Source of the DNA: an uncultured Gammaproteobacteria bacterium
GTDB lineage: Bacteria > Pseudomonadota > Gammaproteobacteria > Steroidobacterales > Woeseiaceae
Assembly: GCA_937899415.1 (NCBI GenBank)
Contig: CALBPI010000057.1
Coordinates: 62,001-126,000, forward strand
Direction: 5' to 3'
Length of the DNA stretch: 64,000 nucleotides
The position numbers and the translations under genes are program-made. Positions 1 through 9,314 of this stretch are shown here, piece by piece. The notes under the pieces are model-generated. The model saw nothing but the letters and a program-made list of their open reading frames with translations, was not told the DNA's origin and made no database searches. Within the stretch, counting starts at the first letter, position 1, and each line of letters starts with the position of its first letter.

Positions 1-329
1 CACGAATGGGCAACATCGAATCGATTGATGTTACTGCTGAGGGCGACACGGCACCCGCCAGCGCCACGGCACTGCACGGCGAGATGCGCATCCACGTGCC
101 CATGGCCGGGCTCATCGATGTCGGCAAGGAACTCGAACGTCTGGGCAAGCAGCTCGATAAGTCGCGCCAGGATTTGTCCCGAACGCGGGGTAAACTCGAC
201 AACCCGAGCTTCGTCGACCGGGCGCCGGCCGAGGTCGTGGCCACGGAACGGGCCCGTGCCGCAGAGCACGAACAGACGGTCTCGCGGCTCGAAGCACAGA
301 TCGCGGAGCTCGAATCGCTCGCAGATTGA
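1..329 (+). CDS. valS: Valine--tRNA ligase, C-terminal end (5' truncated)
   Basis: This is the C-terminal end of valyl-tRNA synthetase, which charges tRNA-Val in the cytoplasm. The reading frame is open from base 3 and continues off the left edge; the stop is TGA at 327-329. The visible ~108 residues include VPMAGLIDVGKELERLGKQL, then a heptad-rich stretch (KSRQDLSRTRGKLDN, FVDRAPAEVVATERARAAEHE, SRLEAQIAELESL). This is the C-terminal coiled-coil arm that grips tRNA in the ValS family. The ATG at base 6 is internal, not a start. The catalytic core lies outside the window. The next gene, a MoxR ATPase, is on the same strand 111 bases downstream. Confidence 0.93.
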   Translation, partial: RMGNIESIDVTAEGDTAPASATALHGEMRIHVPMAGLIDVGKELERLGKQLDKSRQDLSRTRGKLDNPSFVDRAPAEVVATERARAAEHEQTVSRLEAQIAELESLAD

Positions 330-440
330 GCCCCGGGGCACCAATCAGCCGGTAATGGGTCACATTCTGAGTGCGGCGTCCGTGCAAGGTGGCCGTGATT
401 TGGCCATGATGCGTGTTGGTACTGCCCCCGAGGGTCTCCT

Positions 441-1400
441 GTGACCGATCCCGTTTCGATTTCGAAAGCCACGCCTGAACAGGCGCGCGACGCGCTTGTC
501 GCCGCCCGTGACGCGCTCAACGGCATCATCCTGGGCAAGCCGCAGCAGATCGACCTGGCGATCACGTGCCTGCTCGCCCGCGGCCACCTGCTTATTGAAG
601 ACGTACCGGGCGTCGGCAAGACGACGATGGCGCGCGCACTGGCCGTCATCCTGGGCCTCGACTTTGCAAGGATCCAGTTTACTAGCGACCTGCTGCCTGC
701 CGACATCACCGGCTTGTCGATCTACCAGAAAGACGACGGCACGTTCCGCTTTCACCCGGGCCCCGTGTTTACCCAGATGCTGCTGGCCGACGAGATCAAC
801 CGCGCCACGCCGAAAGCGCAGAGTGCATTGCTCGAAGCCATGCAGGAGCGCCAGGTCACGATTGACGGCGAGCGCCGTCCGCTGCCCGAACCGTTCTTCG
901 TGGTGGCCACGCAGAACCCGACGGATCAGATTGGTACTTTTGAGCTGCCCGAATCACAGCTCGACCGCTTCCTCATGCGCGTTGAAATCGGCTATCCCGA
1001 CGGCGAAGCCGAGCGCCGCCTGCTCGACGGGGAAAACCCGGGCGCCTCACTCGACACCATCGAACCGGCACTGAGTGCCGCCGATATCGTCGCGCTTCAA
1101 AGCGAAGTGGCGGGCGTCACGGCCAACGCGCACCTGCTCGACTACTTGCAGGCGCTCGTCGCGCACACGCGCAACGCGCCCGAGTTCGTGACGGGCCTGT
1201 CGCCGCGCGCCTCAATCGCGCTCGCGAATGCCTCGCGCGCCTACGCGCTGCTCGCCGGGCGCAGTGTCGTGTACCCGGATGACCTGCAGGCTGTGTTCGC
1301 CGCCATCGCGGGCCACCGCCTCGTCGTGACCAGCGAGTTTGCACACCTGTCGCCCGCCGACCGCGCCGCGCATGTCCTCGACGCCGTGGCCATCCCTTAG
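441..1400 (+). CDS. MoxR-family AAA+ ATPase
   Basis: This is a 319-residue cytoplasmic AAA+ ATPase of the MoxR family, thought to act as a chaperone-like remodeler for maturation of partner proteins. Visible motifs are Walker A GVGKTT (about residue 60), Walker B MLLADEINRA (about 113-122), a sensor-1 region VVATQNP, and the MoxR-type arginine region SQLDRFLMRV. Its length is typical. The start is GTG at 441. The gene overlaps the DUF58 gene downstream, which is followed by a TgpA-like protein. MoxR / DUF58 / transglutaminase is a recurrent bacterial triad, so the ATPase probably acts on these membrane partners. The substrate cannot be read from sequence. No von Willebrand A-domain genes follow, unlike the longer MoxR operons. 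Confidence 0.93.
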   Translation: MTDPVSISKATPEQARDALVAARDALNGIILGKPQQIDLAITCLLARGHLLIEDVPGVGKTTMARALAVILGLDFARIQFTSDLLPADITGLSIYQKDDGTFRFHPGPVFTQMLLADEINRATPKAQSALLEAMQERQVTIDGERRPLPEPFFVVATQNPTDQIGTFELPESQLDRFLMRVEIGYPDGEAERRLLDGENPGASLDTIEPALSAADIVALQSEVAGVTANAHLLDYLQALVAHTRNAPEFVTGLSPRASIALANASRAYALLAGRSVVYPDDLQAVFAAIAGHRLVVTSEFAHLSPADRAAHVLDAVAIP

Positions 1401-2373
1401 GCCGCTTCGCGCCGGGTTCTACCGGCGCGTCGCGCGCTGGGTCCGCAAGCGGCAGGGTGAGGACACGCTGCCGCTCAAGCTGACCTCGCGTCGCCTCTAC
1501 ATCCTGCCCACGCCTGTTGGCACGACCTTCGGCATCGTGTGTTTCGCGATGCTGCTGGGCTCAATGAACTACAACAACTCGATGGGCTTCGCGCTCACGT
1601 TCCTGCTGGTTGCCACGGGCCTGGTTGCCATGCACCGTTGTCATCGCAATCTGGCGGGGCTCGAGGTGATCGCTGTGCATGCCGCCCCCGTGTACGCGGG
1701 CGAGTCGGCGCACTTCGATATCGAAGTGACGAACACGAGCGGCGGTGAACGTATCGAGCTTACGGGCCGAATCGGCGGCAACCGGGGCCGAGTCATCGAC
1801 GTCAAAGCCGGCAACACGTCACGTATCCGCATCGAGGTGCCCACGAAGCGCCGCGGCGCACTGGCCGTCGCGCGGATCTCACTCAATTCACGCTATCCGC
1901 TTGCCTTGCTCAATTGCTGGACCTGGCTGCACGTGGATACGCGCTGCACGGTGTGGCCGCGACCCGCAGACGATGCGCCGGCGCGACCCGTCGCGCCGAG
2001 CGCGGACGGCGGCCGCGCGGGCGAGCTCGGTGACGAAGACTTCTCGGGCTTGCGCGACTACCGCGAAGGCGACTCGCCGCGGCTTATCGCCTGGAAGCAT
2101 CTGGCGCGCAGCGACACGCTCGCCTCAAAACAGTTCTCGGGGGCCAGCGTGTCGACGCAATGGATCGACTACGACACCGCACCGGGCACCGACCCTGAGC
2201 GGCGCCTGTCCGTACTCGCGAGCTGGATCATTGCCGCCGAAGCCGCCGGCGACCGGTACGGCCTGACCTTGCCGGACAGCACACTGGCGCCCGCACGCGG
2301 CGCCGCGCATCGCGACCGCTGCCTCGATGCCCTTGCGCGGTTCGGCAGTCCGGAGTCAGACCATGCGGGCTGA
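1372..2373 (+). CDS. DUF58 domain-containing membrane protein
   Basis: A 333-residue DUF58 protein. Two hydrophobic segments near the N-terminus (around VGTTFGIVCFAMLLGSM and GFALTFLLVATGLVAM) anchor it in the inner membrane. The C-terminal half carries the family core, including GDSPRLIAWKHLARSDTLAS. I chose ATG 1372, which overlaps the end of moxR by 29 bases; a TTG at 1339 would add 11 residues without support. The stop overlaps the next gene by 11 bases, so the three genes are probably translated as a coupled unit. DUF58 proteins commonly accompany MoxR ATPases; their biochemical role is not established. Confidence 0.88.
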   Translation: MSSTPWPSLRPLRAGFYRRVARWVRKRQGEDTLPLKLTSRRLYILPTPVGTTFGIVCFAMLLGSMNYNNSMGFALTFLLVATGLVAMHRCHRNLAGLEVIAVHAAPVYAGESAHFDIEVTNTSGGERIELTGRIGGNRGRVIDVKAGNTSRIRIEVPTKRRGALAVARISLNSRYPLALLNCWTWLHVDTRCTVWPRPADDAPARPVAPSADGGRAGELGDEDFSGLRDYREGDSPRLIAWKHLARSDTLASKQFSGASVSTQWIDYDTAPGTDPERRLSVLASWIIAAEAAGDRYGLTLPDSTLAPARGAAHRDRCLDALARFGSPESDHAG

Positions 2374-4318
2374 CGGTCGACTCGCGCACAGCCTGCCGCT
2401 CATCGTTGGGGCGCTGCTCGCGGCGTTCCTGCCGCAGATCGCGACCAAGCCGCCCTGGATCACGCTGTTCCTCGTGACCTGCGCGGGCTATCGGCTGCTG
2501 GCCGAACGCCGTCGATTGCGCCTGACACCTGCATGGATTCGCACGATCCTCGGACTTGGCAGTTTCATTGCTGTGCTCCAGGTCTATGGCGGCATCAACG
2601 GTGTGGCGCCTGGCAGTGCGCTGCTGGCCGTAATGGCCGCACTCAAGCTGCTCGAAACGTATTCTCAGCGTGACCAGTTCGTGCTGCTCTTTATCTGCCT
2701 GTTCATGATCCTCGCAAGCTTCCTGCAAGGGCAGCACATCTGGTCCGTCGTGTACCTGTTTGGCGCCTTCGGGGTTACGCTCGCGGCCTGGAGTGCCGCC
2801 GCCCGTGACGGCGTGCCGCGCACCGGGCGCTGGTATGCGCGCGAGGCCGGCGTCGCCCTGAGTCTTGCCCTTCCCCTGCTGCTTGCGCTTTGGGTTCTGT
2901 TCCCGCGCGTGCCGGGGCCCTTTTGGGCCATTCCCACAGAATCGGGCAGCGCGAACACCGGGCTCTCAAACACGATGAGTCCTGGCGACATCTCCAATCT
3001 CAGCAAGTCCAATGCGCTCTCGTTCCGCGCGAGCTTCGAAGGTCCGACACCCGCGCCCTCGCAGCGTTACTGGCGCGCCATCGTCATGGACCGTTTTGAC
3101 GGTCGCAGTTGGGCGGCTAATGAGGACTGGGCTACGCCGGAGCCGAACACTGTCCTGCCGGGTGCGCCCGGGATTCGCTACACGGTGCGCATGGAGCCGA
3201 CAGACCAGCGCTGGATGTACGCGCTCGATATGCCAGTTTCGCGAGACGGTCGCGAGATGCTCATGACGCGATTCCAGACCCTCGAGAGCCGAAAGCCCAT
3301 CAACGAGCGCAAGGAATACACGGTCGTCTCGGTGCTCGACTACAAGACCAATACGCGGATGCAGCAGAAGCGCAATAGCTACAACACGCTTCTGCCCGAC
3401 GGCGTGAATCCGCGCGCCCGTGAATTCGCGACGCAATTGCGTGGTGAATCGGCGTCCATTGAAGACTTCGCAAACCGCGTGCTCAGCCACTTCCGCAATG
3501 AGCCCTTCTACTACACGCTGTCGCCGCCGCCTCTCGGTCGCGACTCCGTCGATGAGTTTGTGTTCGAAACACGTCGCGGCTTCTGCGAACACTACGCCTC
3601 GGCCTTTGCCTTCATGATGCGCGCCGCGGGCGTGCCCGCACGCATCGTCGCGGGCTACCAGGGCGGCGAAGTCAATCCGCTCGGCGGCTTCCTGACCGTG
3701 CGCCAGTCGGATGCGCACGCCTGGACCGAAATCTGGATCGCCAATCGCGGCTGGGTGCGCGTCGACCCCACAGCGGCCGTCGCGCCCCAACGCATCGAGC
3801 AGAATCTCGACAGCGCGCTGCGCGAGTCGGGCGAACGGGTGCCGGGCGCCTTCGACCTGCCCATCATGGAACGACTGCAAGTCGCCTGGGATCTTGTCAA
3901 CGCGCGATGGGACGAATGGGTCCTGGGATTTGGCCCCGAGACGCAGCGCAATTTCTTCGAATGGCTCGGGCTTGAGAACCCCGACTGGCGCGACTACATC
4001 GTGCTCCTCACGGTGAGCCTCATCAGCATCATGGCCGTGATCACGGGGCTTTTGTGGTGGCAGCAAAGACCGCCCACGCGAGATGCCGCGAGCCGGGCCT
4101 ACCGCGCGCTGCAACGCCGGACGGGGACGCGAACCTTGCGCGGAGAAGCGCCGCTGGCCTGGGCGCGGCGTGCGGGTGTCGCGCGGCCCACACAGGCGGC
4201 CCACATCGATGCCGCAGTAAAACTGTACCTGGCAGCGCGCTATGGGGATGAACAGGACGCCGTGCCGCGCCTGCGGCGCGCAATCCGATCATTGCCGCGC
4301 AAACGCGCGGAGGCTTAA
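2363..4318 (+). CDS. TgpA-like membrane transglutaminase/protease (DUF3488 + transglutaminase core)
   Basis: A 651-residue membrane protein of the TgpA type. The first ~180 residues hold several transmembrane segments (DUF3488). A periplasmic transglutaminase-like domain follows with the papain-type triad in place: Cys408 in GFCEHYA, His452 in SDAHAWTE and Asp468 in VDPTAAV. A further transmembrane helix (IVLLTVSLISIMAVITGLLW) precedes a cytoplasmic DUF4129-like tail. TgpA of Pseudomonas aeruginosa is an essential protein of this architecture; the natural substrate is unknown. The start is ATG 2363, inside the end of the DUF58 gene. The stop shares TTAA with the stop of the convergent MFS gene, leaving no room for a terminator. 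Confidence 0.93.
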   Translation: MRADGRLAHSLPLIVGALLAAFLPQIATKPPWITLFLVTCAGYRLLAERRRLRLTPAWIRTILGLGSFIAVLQVYGGINGVAPGSALLAVMAALKLLETYSQRDQFVLLFICLFMILASFLQGQHIWSVVYLFGAFGVTLAAWSAAARDGVPRTGRWYAREAGVALSLALPLLLALWVLFPRVPGPFWAIPTESGSANTGLSNTMSPGDISNLSKSNALSFRASFEGPTPAPSQRYWRAIVMDRFDGRSWAANEDWATPEPNTVLPGAPGIRYTVRMEPTDQRWMYALDMPVSRDGREMLMTRFQTLESRKPINERKEYTVVSVLDYKTNTRMQQKRNSYNTLLPDGVNPRAREFATQLRGESASIEDFANRVLSHFRNEPFYYTLSPPPLGRDSVDEFVFETRRGFCEHYASAFAFMMRAAGVPARIVAGYQGGEVNPLGGFLTVRQSDAHAWTEIWIANRGWVRVDPTAAVAPQRIEQNLDSALRESGERVPGAFDLPIMERLQVAWDLVNARWDEWVLGFGPETQRNFFEWLGLENPDWRDYIVLLTVSLISIMAVITGLLWWQQRPPTRDAASRAYRALQRRTGTRTLRGEAPLAWARRAGVARPTQAAHIDAAVKLYLAARYGDEQDAVPRLRRAIRSLPRKRAEA

Positions 4319-5580
4319 CGCGCAGGCTTGACGTCCGACACGTCGACGCGCGTGAGTACCATCACCCCGAGCACGAACAGCGGGATCAGCGCGAGCACCG
4401 ACACGCGCGGGTCATCACTGACAAGTGCAAGCAGGCCAATGAGCAGCGGTCCCAGAATCGCAGCGAACTTGCCCAGCATCGAATAGAAACCGAAGAACTC
4501 AGAAGCTTTCTCGGGCGGCACGAGGCGCGCGTACAGTGAGCGACTCATAGCCTGCACGCCACCCTGTACGAGCCCCACGCCAATCGCCATCGCGTAGTAC
4601 TGCCAGACCTCCTCGAGCACCAAACCCCAGAGCCCGATGAGCAGGTAGACGCTCACACCCATATAGATGGCGCGTTTGGGTCCAATGCGGTCACCCAGCC
4701 AGCCGAAGCCCAGGGTCGCCGGTACACCGATGATGTTCGTGATGAGCAGCGCCAGCATGAGGTCGTTCTGCTCGAAGCCCAGACGCAGGCCAAAATTCGT
4801 GGCCATGAGAAACAGCGTGTGCACGCCGTCGATGTAGAGCCAGTAGGCCAGCAGGAACAGGCCCAGGTTCTTGTACTTGCGCACCTCTCGGAAGGTCTTG
4901 ATGAGCGTGCGGTAGCCGTCGACGATGGCGCGCCCGAGCGACGGACCCTCGTTCTTTTGCTCCTTGACGAACAGCACGAGTGGAATTGTGAACACAAGCC
5001 ACCACACGGCCACGAGCGCAAACGCAATCTGTGTGGCCACGGCCGCGTTGGCCAGCCCGAAGGTCTCGGGCGACTGAACCATCCAGAGGTTAAACAGGAA
5101 CAGAAGCACACTCGCGCCGTAGCCCATGCTGAAGCCCAGCGCGGACACCTGCTCAAACTCGTCGGGTTTTGCCACGTTGACAATCAGTGAGTCGTAAAAC
5201 GTGTTGGCACCGTAGAAGCCGACGAGCGCGATGAGATACAGGCCCAGCGCCGCTTGCCACTGGCCCTGACCGACAAAATACAACGAACCTGTCGACGTGA
5301 GCGCGAGGCCCGTGAACACGATCTGGAACCGCTTGCGCGCACCCCCGGCGTCGGCGATGGCACCCAGCACCGGAGCCACGAAGGCAATGATCAGGCTGGC
5401 TGCCGCCGTGGTCAGCCCGCGGCGCGCAGTCACGAGCGACGCGTCAGTACATTCGGACCAGTAGTTACTCAGGAGCACCGGGTACAGCGTGGCAACCACC
5501 GACAGTGCAAACGCCGAGTTGGCGCAGTCATAAAGCACCCAGCCCAGAATGGGGCGTTTCTTCAGCAGTTTCAGGGCCAT
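4315..5580 (-). CDS. MFS transporter, UMF1/Atg22-like family
   Basis: A 421-residue inner-membrane protein with about 12 hydrophobic segments. The N-terminal GWVLYDCANSAFALSVVATL (residues 14-33) is the characteristic opening of the UMF1/Atg22-like group of the major facilitator superfamily, and the loop-like motif WLGDRIGPKRAIYMG (around residues 295-310) is the usual MFS signature. The solute is not predictable; fungal Atg22 relatives export amino acids, but bacterial members are uncharacterised. It is the last gene of the run psd-like / pssA / UDG / rimI / prfC / MFS, 24 bases after prfC. Its stop overlaps the tgpA stop by 4 bases. Confidence 0.88.
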   Translation of the reverse strand: MALKLLKKRPILGWVLYDCANSAFALSVVATLYPVLLSNYWSECTDASLVTARRGLTTAAASLIIAFVAPVLGAIADAGGARKRFQIVFTGLALTSTGSLYFVGQGQWQAALGLYLIALVGFYGANTFYDSLIVNVAKPDEFEQVSALGFSMGYGASVLLFLFNLWMVQSPETFGLANAAVATQIAFALVAVWWLVFTIPLVLFVKEQKNEGPSLGRAIVDGYRTLIKTFREVRKYKNLGLFLLAYWLYIDGVHTLFLMATNFGLRLGFEQNDLMLALLITNIIGVPATLGFGWLGDRIGPKRAIYMGVSVYLLIGLWGLVLEEVWQYYAMAIGVGLVQGGVQAMSRSLYARLVPPEKASEFFGFYSMLGKFAAILGPLLIGLLALVSDDPRVSVLALIPLFVLGVMVLTRVDVSDVKPAR

Positions 5581-5604
5581 GGCTGCGCTCCGTGTTGTGG
5601 GCGT

Positions 5605-7185
5605 CTAGAGCTCTCGCGTGGCCCGGAACGTGACGTCGGGCCAGCGCTCTTGGGTCAAGTCGAGATTGACGCGCGTGGGTGCAATATAGACGAGCGCCTC
5701 GCCGTGATCGATGGCCAGGTTGTCATGCGCCTTGCGCTTGAACTCGTCGAGCATCTTGGCGTCGTTACACTCGACCCAGCGCGCCGTGTGCACATTCACG
5801 GACTCGAAGCGGCACTCAACGTTGTACTCATCCCGAAGCCGCGCCGCGACGACATCGAACTGAAGCACGCCGACAGCGCCCAGAATCAGGTCGTTATTGC
5901 GCATCGGTCGGAACAACTGCGTGGCACCCTCTTCACACAACTGCGCGAGGCCCTTTTGCAGCGCCTTGAGTCGCAGCGGGTCGGCCAGCATGGCGCGACG
6001 GAAGATCTCGGGTGCAAAACTCGGGATGCCCGTGAAGTTCACCGTGTCGCCTTCGGAGAAGCTGTCGCCGATGTTGATCGTGCCGTGGTTGTGCAGGCCG
6101 ATGATGTCGCCGGCGACGGCGCTGTCAGCCTTGTGGCGATCGGCAGCCATGAACGTAATGGCCTCGGGAATCTTGATGTCCTTGCCGAGCCGCATGTGCC
6201 GCACCTTCATTCCGGGACGAAACCGGCCCGAGCACAGGCGCATGAACGCGATGTGATCACGATGACCTGGATCCATATTAGCCTGAATCTTGAACACGAA
6301 GCCCGTGAGCTTCTGCTCGTCAGGGTCCACGAGCCGCTCCTCGGCAGCGCGCGCCTGTGGCGGCGGCGCGCTGTCTACGAAGCCCGCGAGCAGCTCGCGG
6401 ACACCGAAGTTGGAGATCGCCGAACCAAAGTACACGGGCGTCTGTTGGGCCGCGAGATAGCTCTCACGATCAAACTCGGCGTACACACCACGCACGAGCT
6501 CGATCTCGTCGACATAGTCCTGCCAGTCATCGCCGAGCAATTCGCGCGCCGCATCGCTGTCGAGGCCGTCAATGGTCTCGGTCGTGCCCGCGCGCTCCTT
6601 GTCGGTCGCGTGGTAGGTGTAGATCCGGTCCTCGGCGAGGTGGTAGACGCCCTTGAGGCGGCTGCCCATGCCGATGGGCCAGGTGATGGGCGTGCAGGCG
6701 ATATCGAGTACGGACTCGATTTCGTCGAGCAACTCGATGGGCTCGCGGCCCTCGCGGTCGAGTTTGTTGATGAACGTCACGATGGGCGTGTCGCGCAAAC
6801 GACAGACTTCCATGAGCTTGATCGTGCGCTGCTCAACGCCCTTGGCACAGTCGATCACCATCATGGCCGAGTCGACCGCCGTGAGCGTGCGGTAGGTGTC
6901 TTCGGAGAAGTCCTCGTGGCCGGGTGTGTCGAGCAGATTGACGACGGTGTCACCAAACGGGAACTGCATGACCGACGAGGTCACGGAGATACCGCGCTCC
7001 TGTTCGAGCTTCATCCAGTCCGAGGTGGCGTGCCGGCTGGCCTTGCGGCCTTTGACCGTACCCGCAAGCTGAATGGCGCCGCCGAACAGCAACAGCTTTT
7101 CGGTCAGCGTCGTCTTACCGGCGTCGGGGTGAGAAATAATGGCAAAGGTCCGGCGCCTGCCGACCTCGGCTCCGATAGCGCTCAT
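5605..7185 (-). CDS. prfC: Peptide chain release factor 3 (RF3 GTPase)
   Basis: RF3 is the translational GTPase that recycles RF1 and RF2 from the ribosome after peptide release. The 526-residue length matches the family. The G1 motif [15 protein letters not shown] (about residues 18-32) is followed by [14 protein letters not shown] (G3) and NKLDREGR (G4). The RF3-type sequence WPIGMG and the C-terminal [20 protein letters not shown] separate it from EF-G. The start is ATG 7185. It lies 10 bases downstream of rimI and is probably cotranscribed with it. Confidence 0.97.
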   Translation of the reverse strand: MSAIGAEVGRRRTFAIISHPDAGKTTLTEKLLLFGGAIQLAGTVKGRKASRHATSDWMKLEQERGISVTSSVMQFPFGDTVVNLLDTPGHEDFSEDTYRTLTAVDSAMMVIDCAKGVEQRTIKLMEVCRLRDTPIVTFINKLDREGREPIELLDEIESVLDIACTPITWPIGMGSRLKGVYHLAEDRIYTYHATDKERAGTTETIDGLDSDAARELLGDDWQDYVDEIELVRGVYAEFDRESYLAAQQTPVYFGSAISNFGVRELLAGFVDSAPPPQARAAEERLVDPDEQKLTGFVFKIQANMDPGHRDHIAFMRLCSGRFRPGMKVRHMRLGKDIKIPEAITFMAADRHKADSAVAGDIIGLHNHGTINIGDSFSEGDTVNFTGIPSFAPEIFRRAMLADPLRLKALQKGLAQLCEEGATQLFRPMRNNDLILGAVGVLQFDVVAARLRDEYNVECRFESVNVHTARWVECNDAKMLDEFKRKAHDNLAIDHGEALVYIAPTRVNLDLTQERWPDVTFRATREL

Positions 7186-7195
7186 CTGGGCTCCG

Positions 7196-7663
7196 CTACA
7201 GGGTCAGGGCGAGAACCAGCGCGTCCTCACGCCGGTTGTCGGCCGCGCGATAGTAGTCGCGGCGGCGGCCGATCGTAGCAAAGCCGATGCCTTTGTACAT
7301 GTTGATTGCCGCGAGGTTCGACGGTCGCACCTCGAGGAACATACGTTTCACGCGCGCCTTGCGTGCCTCGGTGATCAAATGCTGCAACAGCCCAAGCCCT
7401 GAGCCACGCCGCCGAAATGCAGGCGCCACGCACACGTTGAGCACGTGCGCTTCGCCGGCCGCCACGGACAGGATGCCGTAGCCCCGCAATTCGCCAGCCT
7501 GCTCGATGACGAGACACAGGTAACCCGCCAGCAGGCAATCGCGGAAAATACCCGTCGACCAGGGGTAGTCGTAGCTCTGCTGCTCGATGCGCGCCACGGC
7601 CTCAAGATCTTCATGGTTCATGGGCCGAACCGAGGGGACCAGAACGTCGCTGGCCGCACTCAC
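7196..7663 (-). CDS. rimI: Ribosomal protein S18-alanine N-acetyltransferase (RimI)
   Basis: A 155-residue GNAT acetyltransferase that acetylates the N-terminal alanine of ribosomal protein S18. Visible hallmarks are [25 protein letters not shown], the acetyl-CoA site [19 protein letters not shown] (R-R-x-G-x-G/A variant), and the RimI-type [18 protein letters not shown] followed by RRRDYYR near the end. The start is GTG at 7663, which overlaps the TGA of the upstream UDG gene (GTGA), consistent with coupling. UDG-rimI adjacency occurs in other proteobacteria. Confidence 0.94.
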   Translation of the reverse strand: MSAASDVLVPSVRPMNHEDLEAVARIEQQSYDYPWSTGIFRDCLLAGYLCLVIEQAGELRGYGILSVAAGEAHVLNVCVAPAFRRRGSGLGLLQHLITEARKARVKRMFLEVRPSNLAAINMYKGIGFATIGRRRDYYRAADNRREDALVLALTL

Positions 7664-8415
7664 GATGCAGACTCCAACAGCGCGCGCACGCGCTTCAGGT
7701 CCTCCCAGGCGCGCGCCTTTTGCGCAGGTTCTCGCAGCAGGTAGGCCGGGTGGTAGGTCACGACGAGCGGTACGTCGCGATCGGGCAATTGGTGGGTCTT
7801 GCCACGCATGCGACCCAGTGGCATATCAACCTGCAGCAGGCGTTGCGCGGCGATGCGGCCCACGGCGATCACGACGTCAGGCGCCACGGCTGTGAGCTGT
7901 TGTTCGAGGTAGTCATTGCAGGCGGTGACCTCATCGACACGCGGATCGCGATTACCCGGTGGTCGACACTTGATCGTGTTGGCGATGAACACAGTGTCAC
8001 GGTCGCAGCCGATCGCGCGCAACATCGCGTCCAGCATGTGTCCAGCACGCCCCACAAACGGCTCACCCGTGCGGTCCTCCTCAGCCCCCGGTGCTTCGCC
8101 GATCACCATGAGGCGCGCATCGCGCGGGCCAACGCCAAAAACAGACTGCGTACGCGTCTCGTGCAAACGGCACTGCGTGCAGCGCGCGACGGCCTGGCGC
8201 AACACCTGCCAGCGCAATTCCGTGTCGGCGGCTGCGGGCTCGGGCGCAGGCAACGTGGCTTCCGCCGTTACAGTAGCCTCAGTAATGGGCGCGGCGGGCT
8301 CTGGCGTCACAGCGACCTCGGCGACCGGCGCTGCGGCCTCGCGTGACACGAGGACATCGATGCCCATGGCCTCGAGATAGGCGCGTTGCTGCGCAGACAG
8401 ACCCTGCTCAGCCAC
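7660..8415 (-). CDS. Uracil-DNA glycosylase, family 4 (4Fe-4S)
   Basis: This removes uracil from DNA as the first step of base-excision repair. The protein is about 251 residues. It has a short N-terminal segment ([19 protein letters not shown]), an Ala/Pro/Glu-rich linker, and a family-4 UDG domain with the cluster-type [10 protein letters not shown], the active-site motif [20 protein letters not shown] and the C-terminal HPAYLLR. The frame is open further upstream, but that part is only a shadow of pssA. I chose GTG 8415, which overlaps the pssA stop by 8 bases. The GEAPG motif and clustered cysteines place it in family 4 rather than the Ung family. Confidence 0.9.
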   Translation of the reverse strand: MAEQGLSAQQRAYLEAMGIDVLVSREAAAPVAEVAVTPEPAAPITEATVTAEATLPAPEPAAADTELRWQVLRQAVARCTQCRLHETRTQSVFGVGPRDARLMVIGEAPGAEEDRTGEPFVGRAGHMLDAMLRAIGCDRDTVFIANTIKCRPPGNRDPRVDEVTACNDYLEQQLTAVAPDVVIAVGRIAAQRLLQVDMPLGRMRGKTHQLPDRDVPLVVTYHPAYLLREPAQKARAWEDLKRVRALLESAS

Positions 8416-9253
8416 GATCCGCCGGCTCCGAATCCGTATCCGGAGTCGTTTCCGTCGTCGCGTCGTGTTCGTCGTCCTGCGTCTCCTCGTCATCATCAAG
8501 TGTGGCGAGGCGGCTCGGGCGCCGTGCCATCCACCAGGTGAGCGGGCCCGAGAGGGCGTACACGAAGAACAACAGGAACAGGACCAGCGGCGGCTCGATT
8601 GAGATGAGCGCGATGATAAGTGGCACGAGCAACAGCGACGCAAATGACACCTTGCGGCCCAGGTTGATCGTCTTGAAGCTGTAGTAATGCAGGTTGCTGA
8701 CCATGGCCGCACCCGCCGCGGCCGTGATCACGAAACCGGACACGAGCCCGCCAAAACCGCTCAGACCATAATCAGCGCTGAGCCAGACAAAGGCTGCAAC
8801 CAGCGCCGCCGCCGATGGGCTCGGCAAACCCTGGAACCAGGCCTTGCCCAGCTTTGAAGGCACAGCGTTGAACCGTGCCAGCCGCAGTGCCGCGCACACA
8901 GCAAACAGAAATGCGACGAGCCAGCCAATGCGGCCCCAGGCGATCGAATACTCCGCCAGTCGTGCGACACCCCACTGGTACACCACCACGGCCGGCGCGA
9001 GGCCGAAGCTGACCATGTCGGAAAGGCTGTCGTACTCCTTGCCAAAGGTCGACTGAGTGCTCGTCATGCGGGCCACGCGACCGTCGGCGCCATCCATGAC
9101 CATGGCAACGAACACCGCGATACCGGCGCGCACAAAGTTGCCATCGATCGCAGCGACGATCGCGTAAAAACCCGCAAACAACGCGAGCGTTGTCAGCAAG
9201 TTGGGCAGCAGGTAAATCCCGCGCCCCCGTTGGCGCTCATTGCGGTCCGTCAT
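8408..9253 (-). CDS. pssA: CDP-diacylglycerol--serine O-phosphatidyltransferase
   Basis: A 281-residue integral membrane enzyme that joins serine to CDP-diacylglycerol to make phosphatidylserine. The CDP-alcohol phosphotransferase signature D-G-x2-A-R-x8-G-x3-D-x3-D is complete (DGADGRVARMTSTQSTFGKE then YDSLSDM). Multiple hydrophobic segments follow. The start YLLPNLLTTLALFAGFYAIV is typical of the small PssA type. I chose ATG 9253; the open frame extends upstream without support. The acidic tail (residues ~255-281, DDDEETQDDEHD) is unusual but low-complexity. The gene follows a PS-decarboxylase-like gene by 61 bases, forming a phosphatidylserine / phosphatidylethanolamine pair. Confidence 0.93.
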   Translation of the reverse strand: MTDRNERQRGRGIYLLPNLLTTLALFAGFYAIVAAIDGNFVRAGIAVFVAMVMDGADGRVARMTSTQSTFGKEYDSLSDMVSFGLAPAVVVYQWGVARLAEYSIAWGRIGWLVAFLFAVCAALRLARFNAVPSKLGKAWFQGLPSPSAAALVAAFVWLSADYGLSGFGGLVSGFVITAAAGAAMVSNLHYYSFKTINLGRKVSFASLLLVPLIIALISIEPPLVLFLLFFVYALSGPLTWWMARRPSRLATLDDDEETQDDEHDATTETTPDTDSEPADRG

Positions 9254-9314
9254 GGGCAAAGTGTGCCACGAAGCGCGGTCTAGCTGCGACCGATGCCGCA
9301 AGGCCTGCGCTGCG

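Noticed and set aside
2966-4204. A 412-codon minus-strand open frame over tgpA
   Set aside because: It is a shadow of the transglutaminase gene, whose catalytic triad is intact.
5254-7278. A 674-codon plus-strand open frame over prfC and the MFS gene
   Set aside because: It spans two convincing genes on the other strand and shows only low-complexity Arg/His/Gly-rich sequence, typical of high-GC antisense frames.
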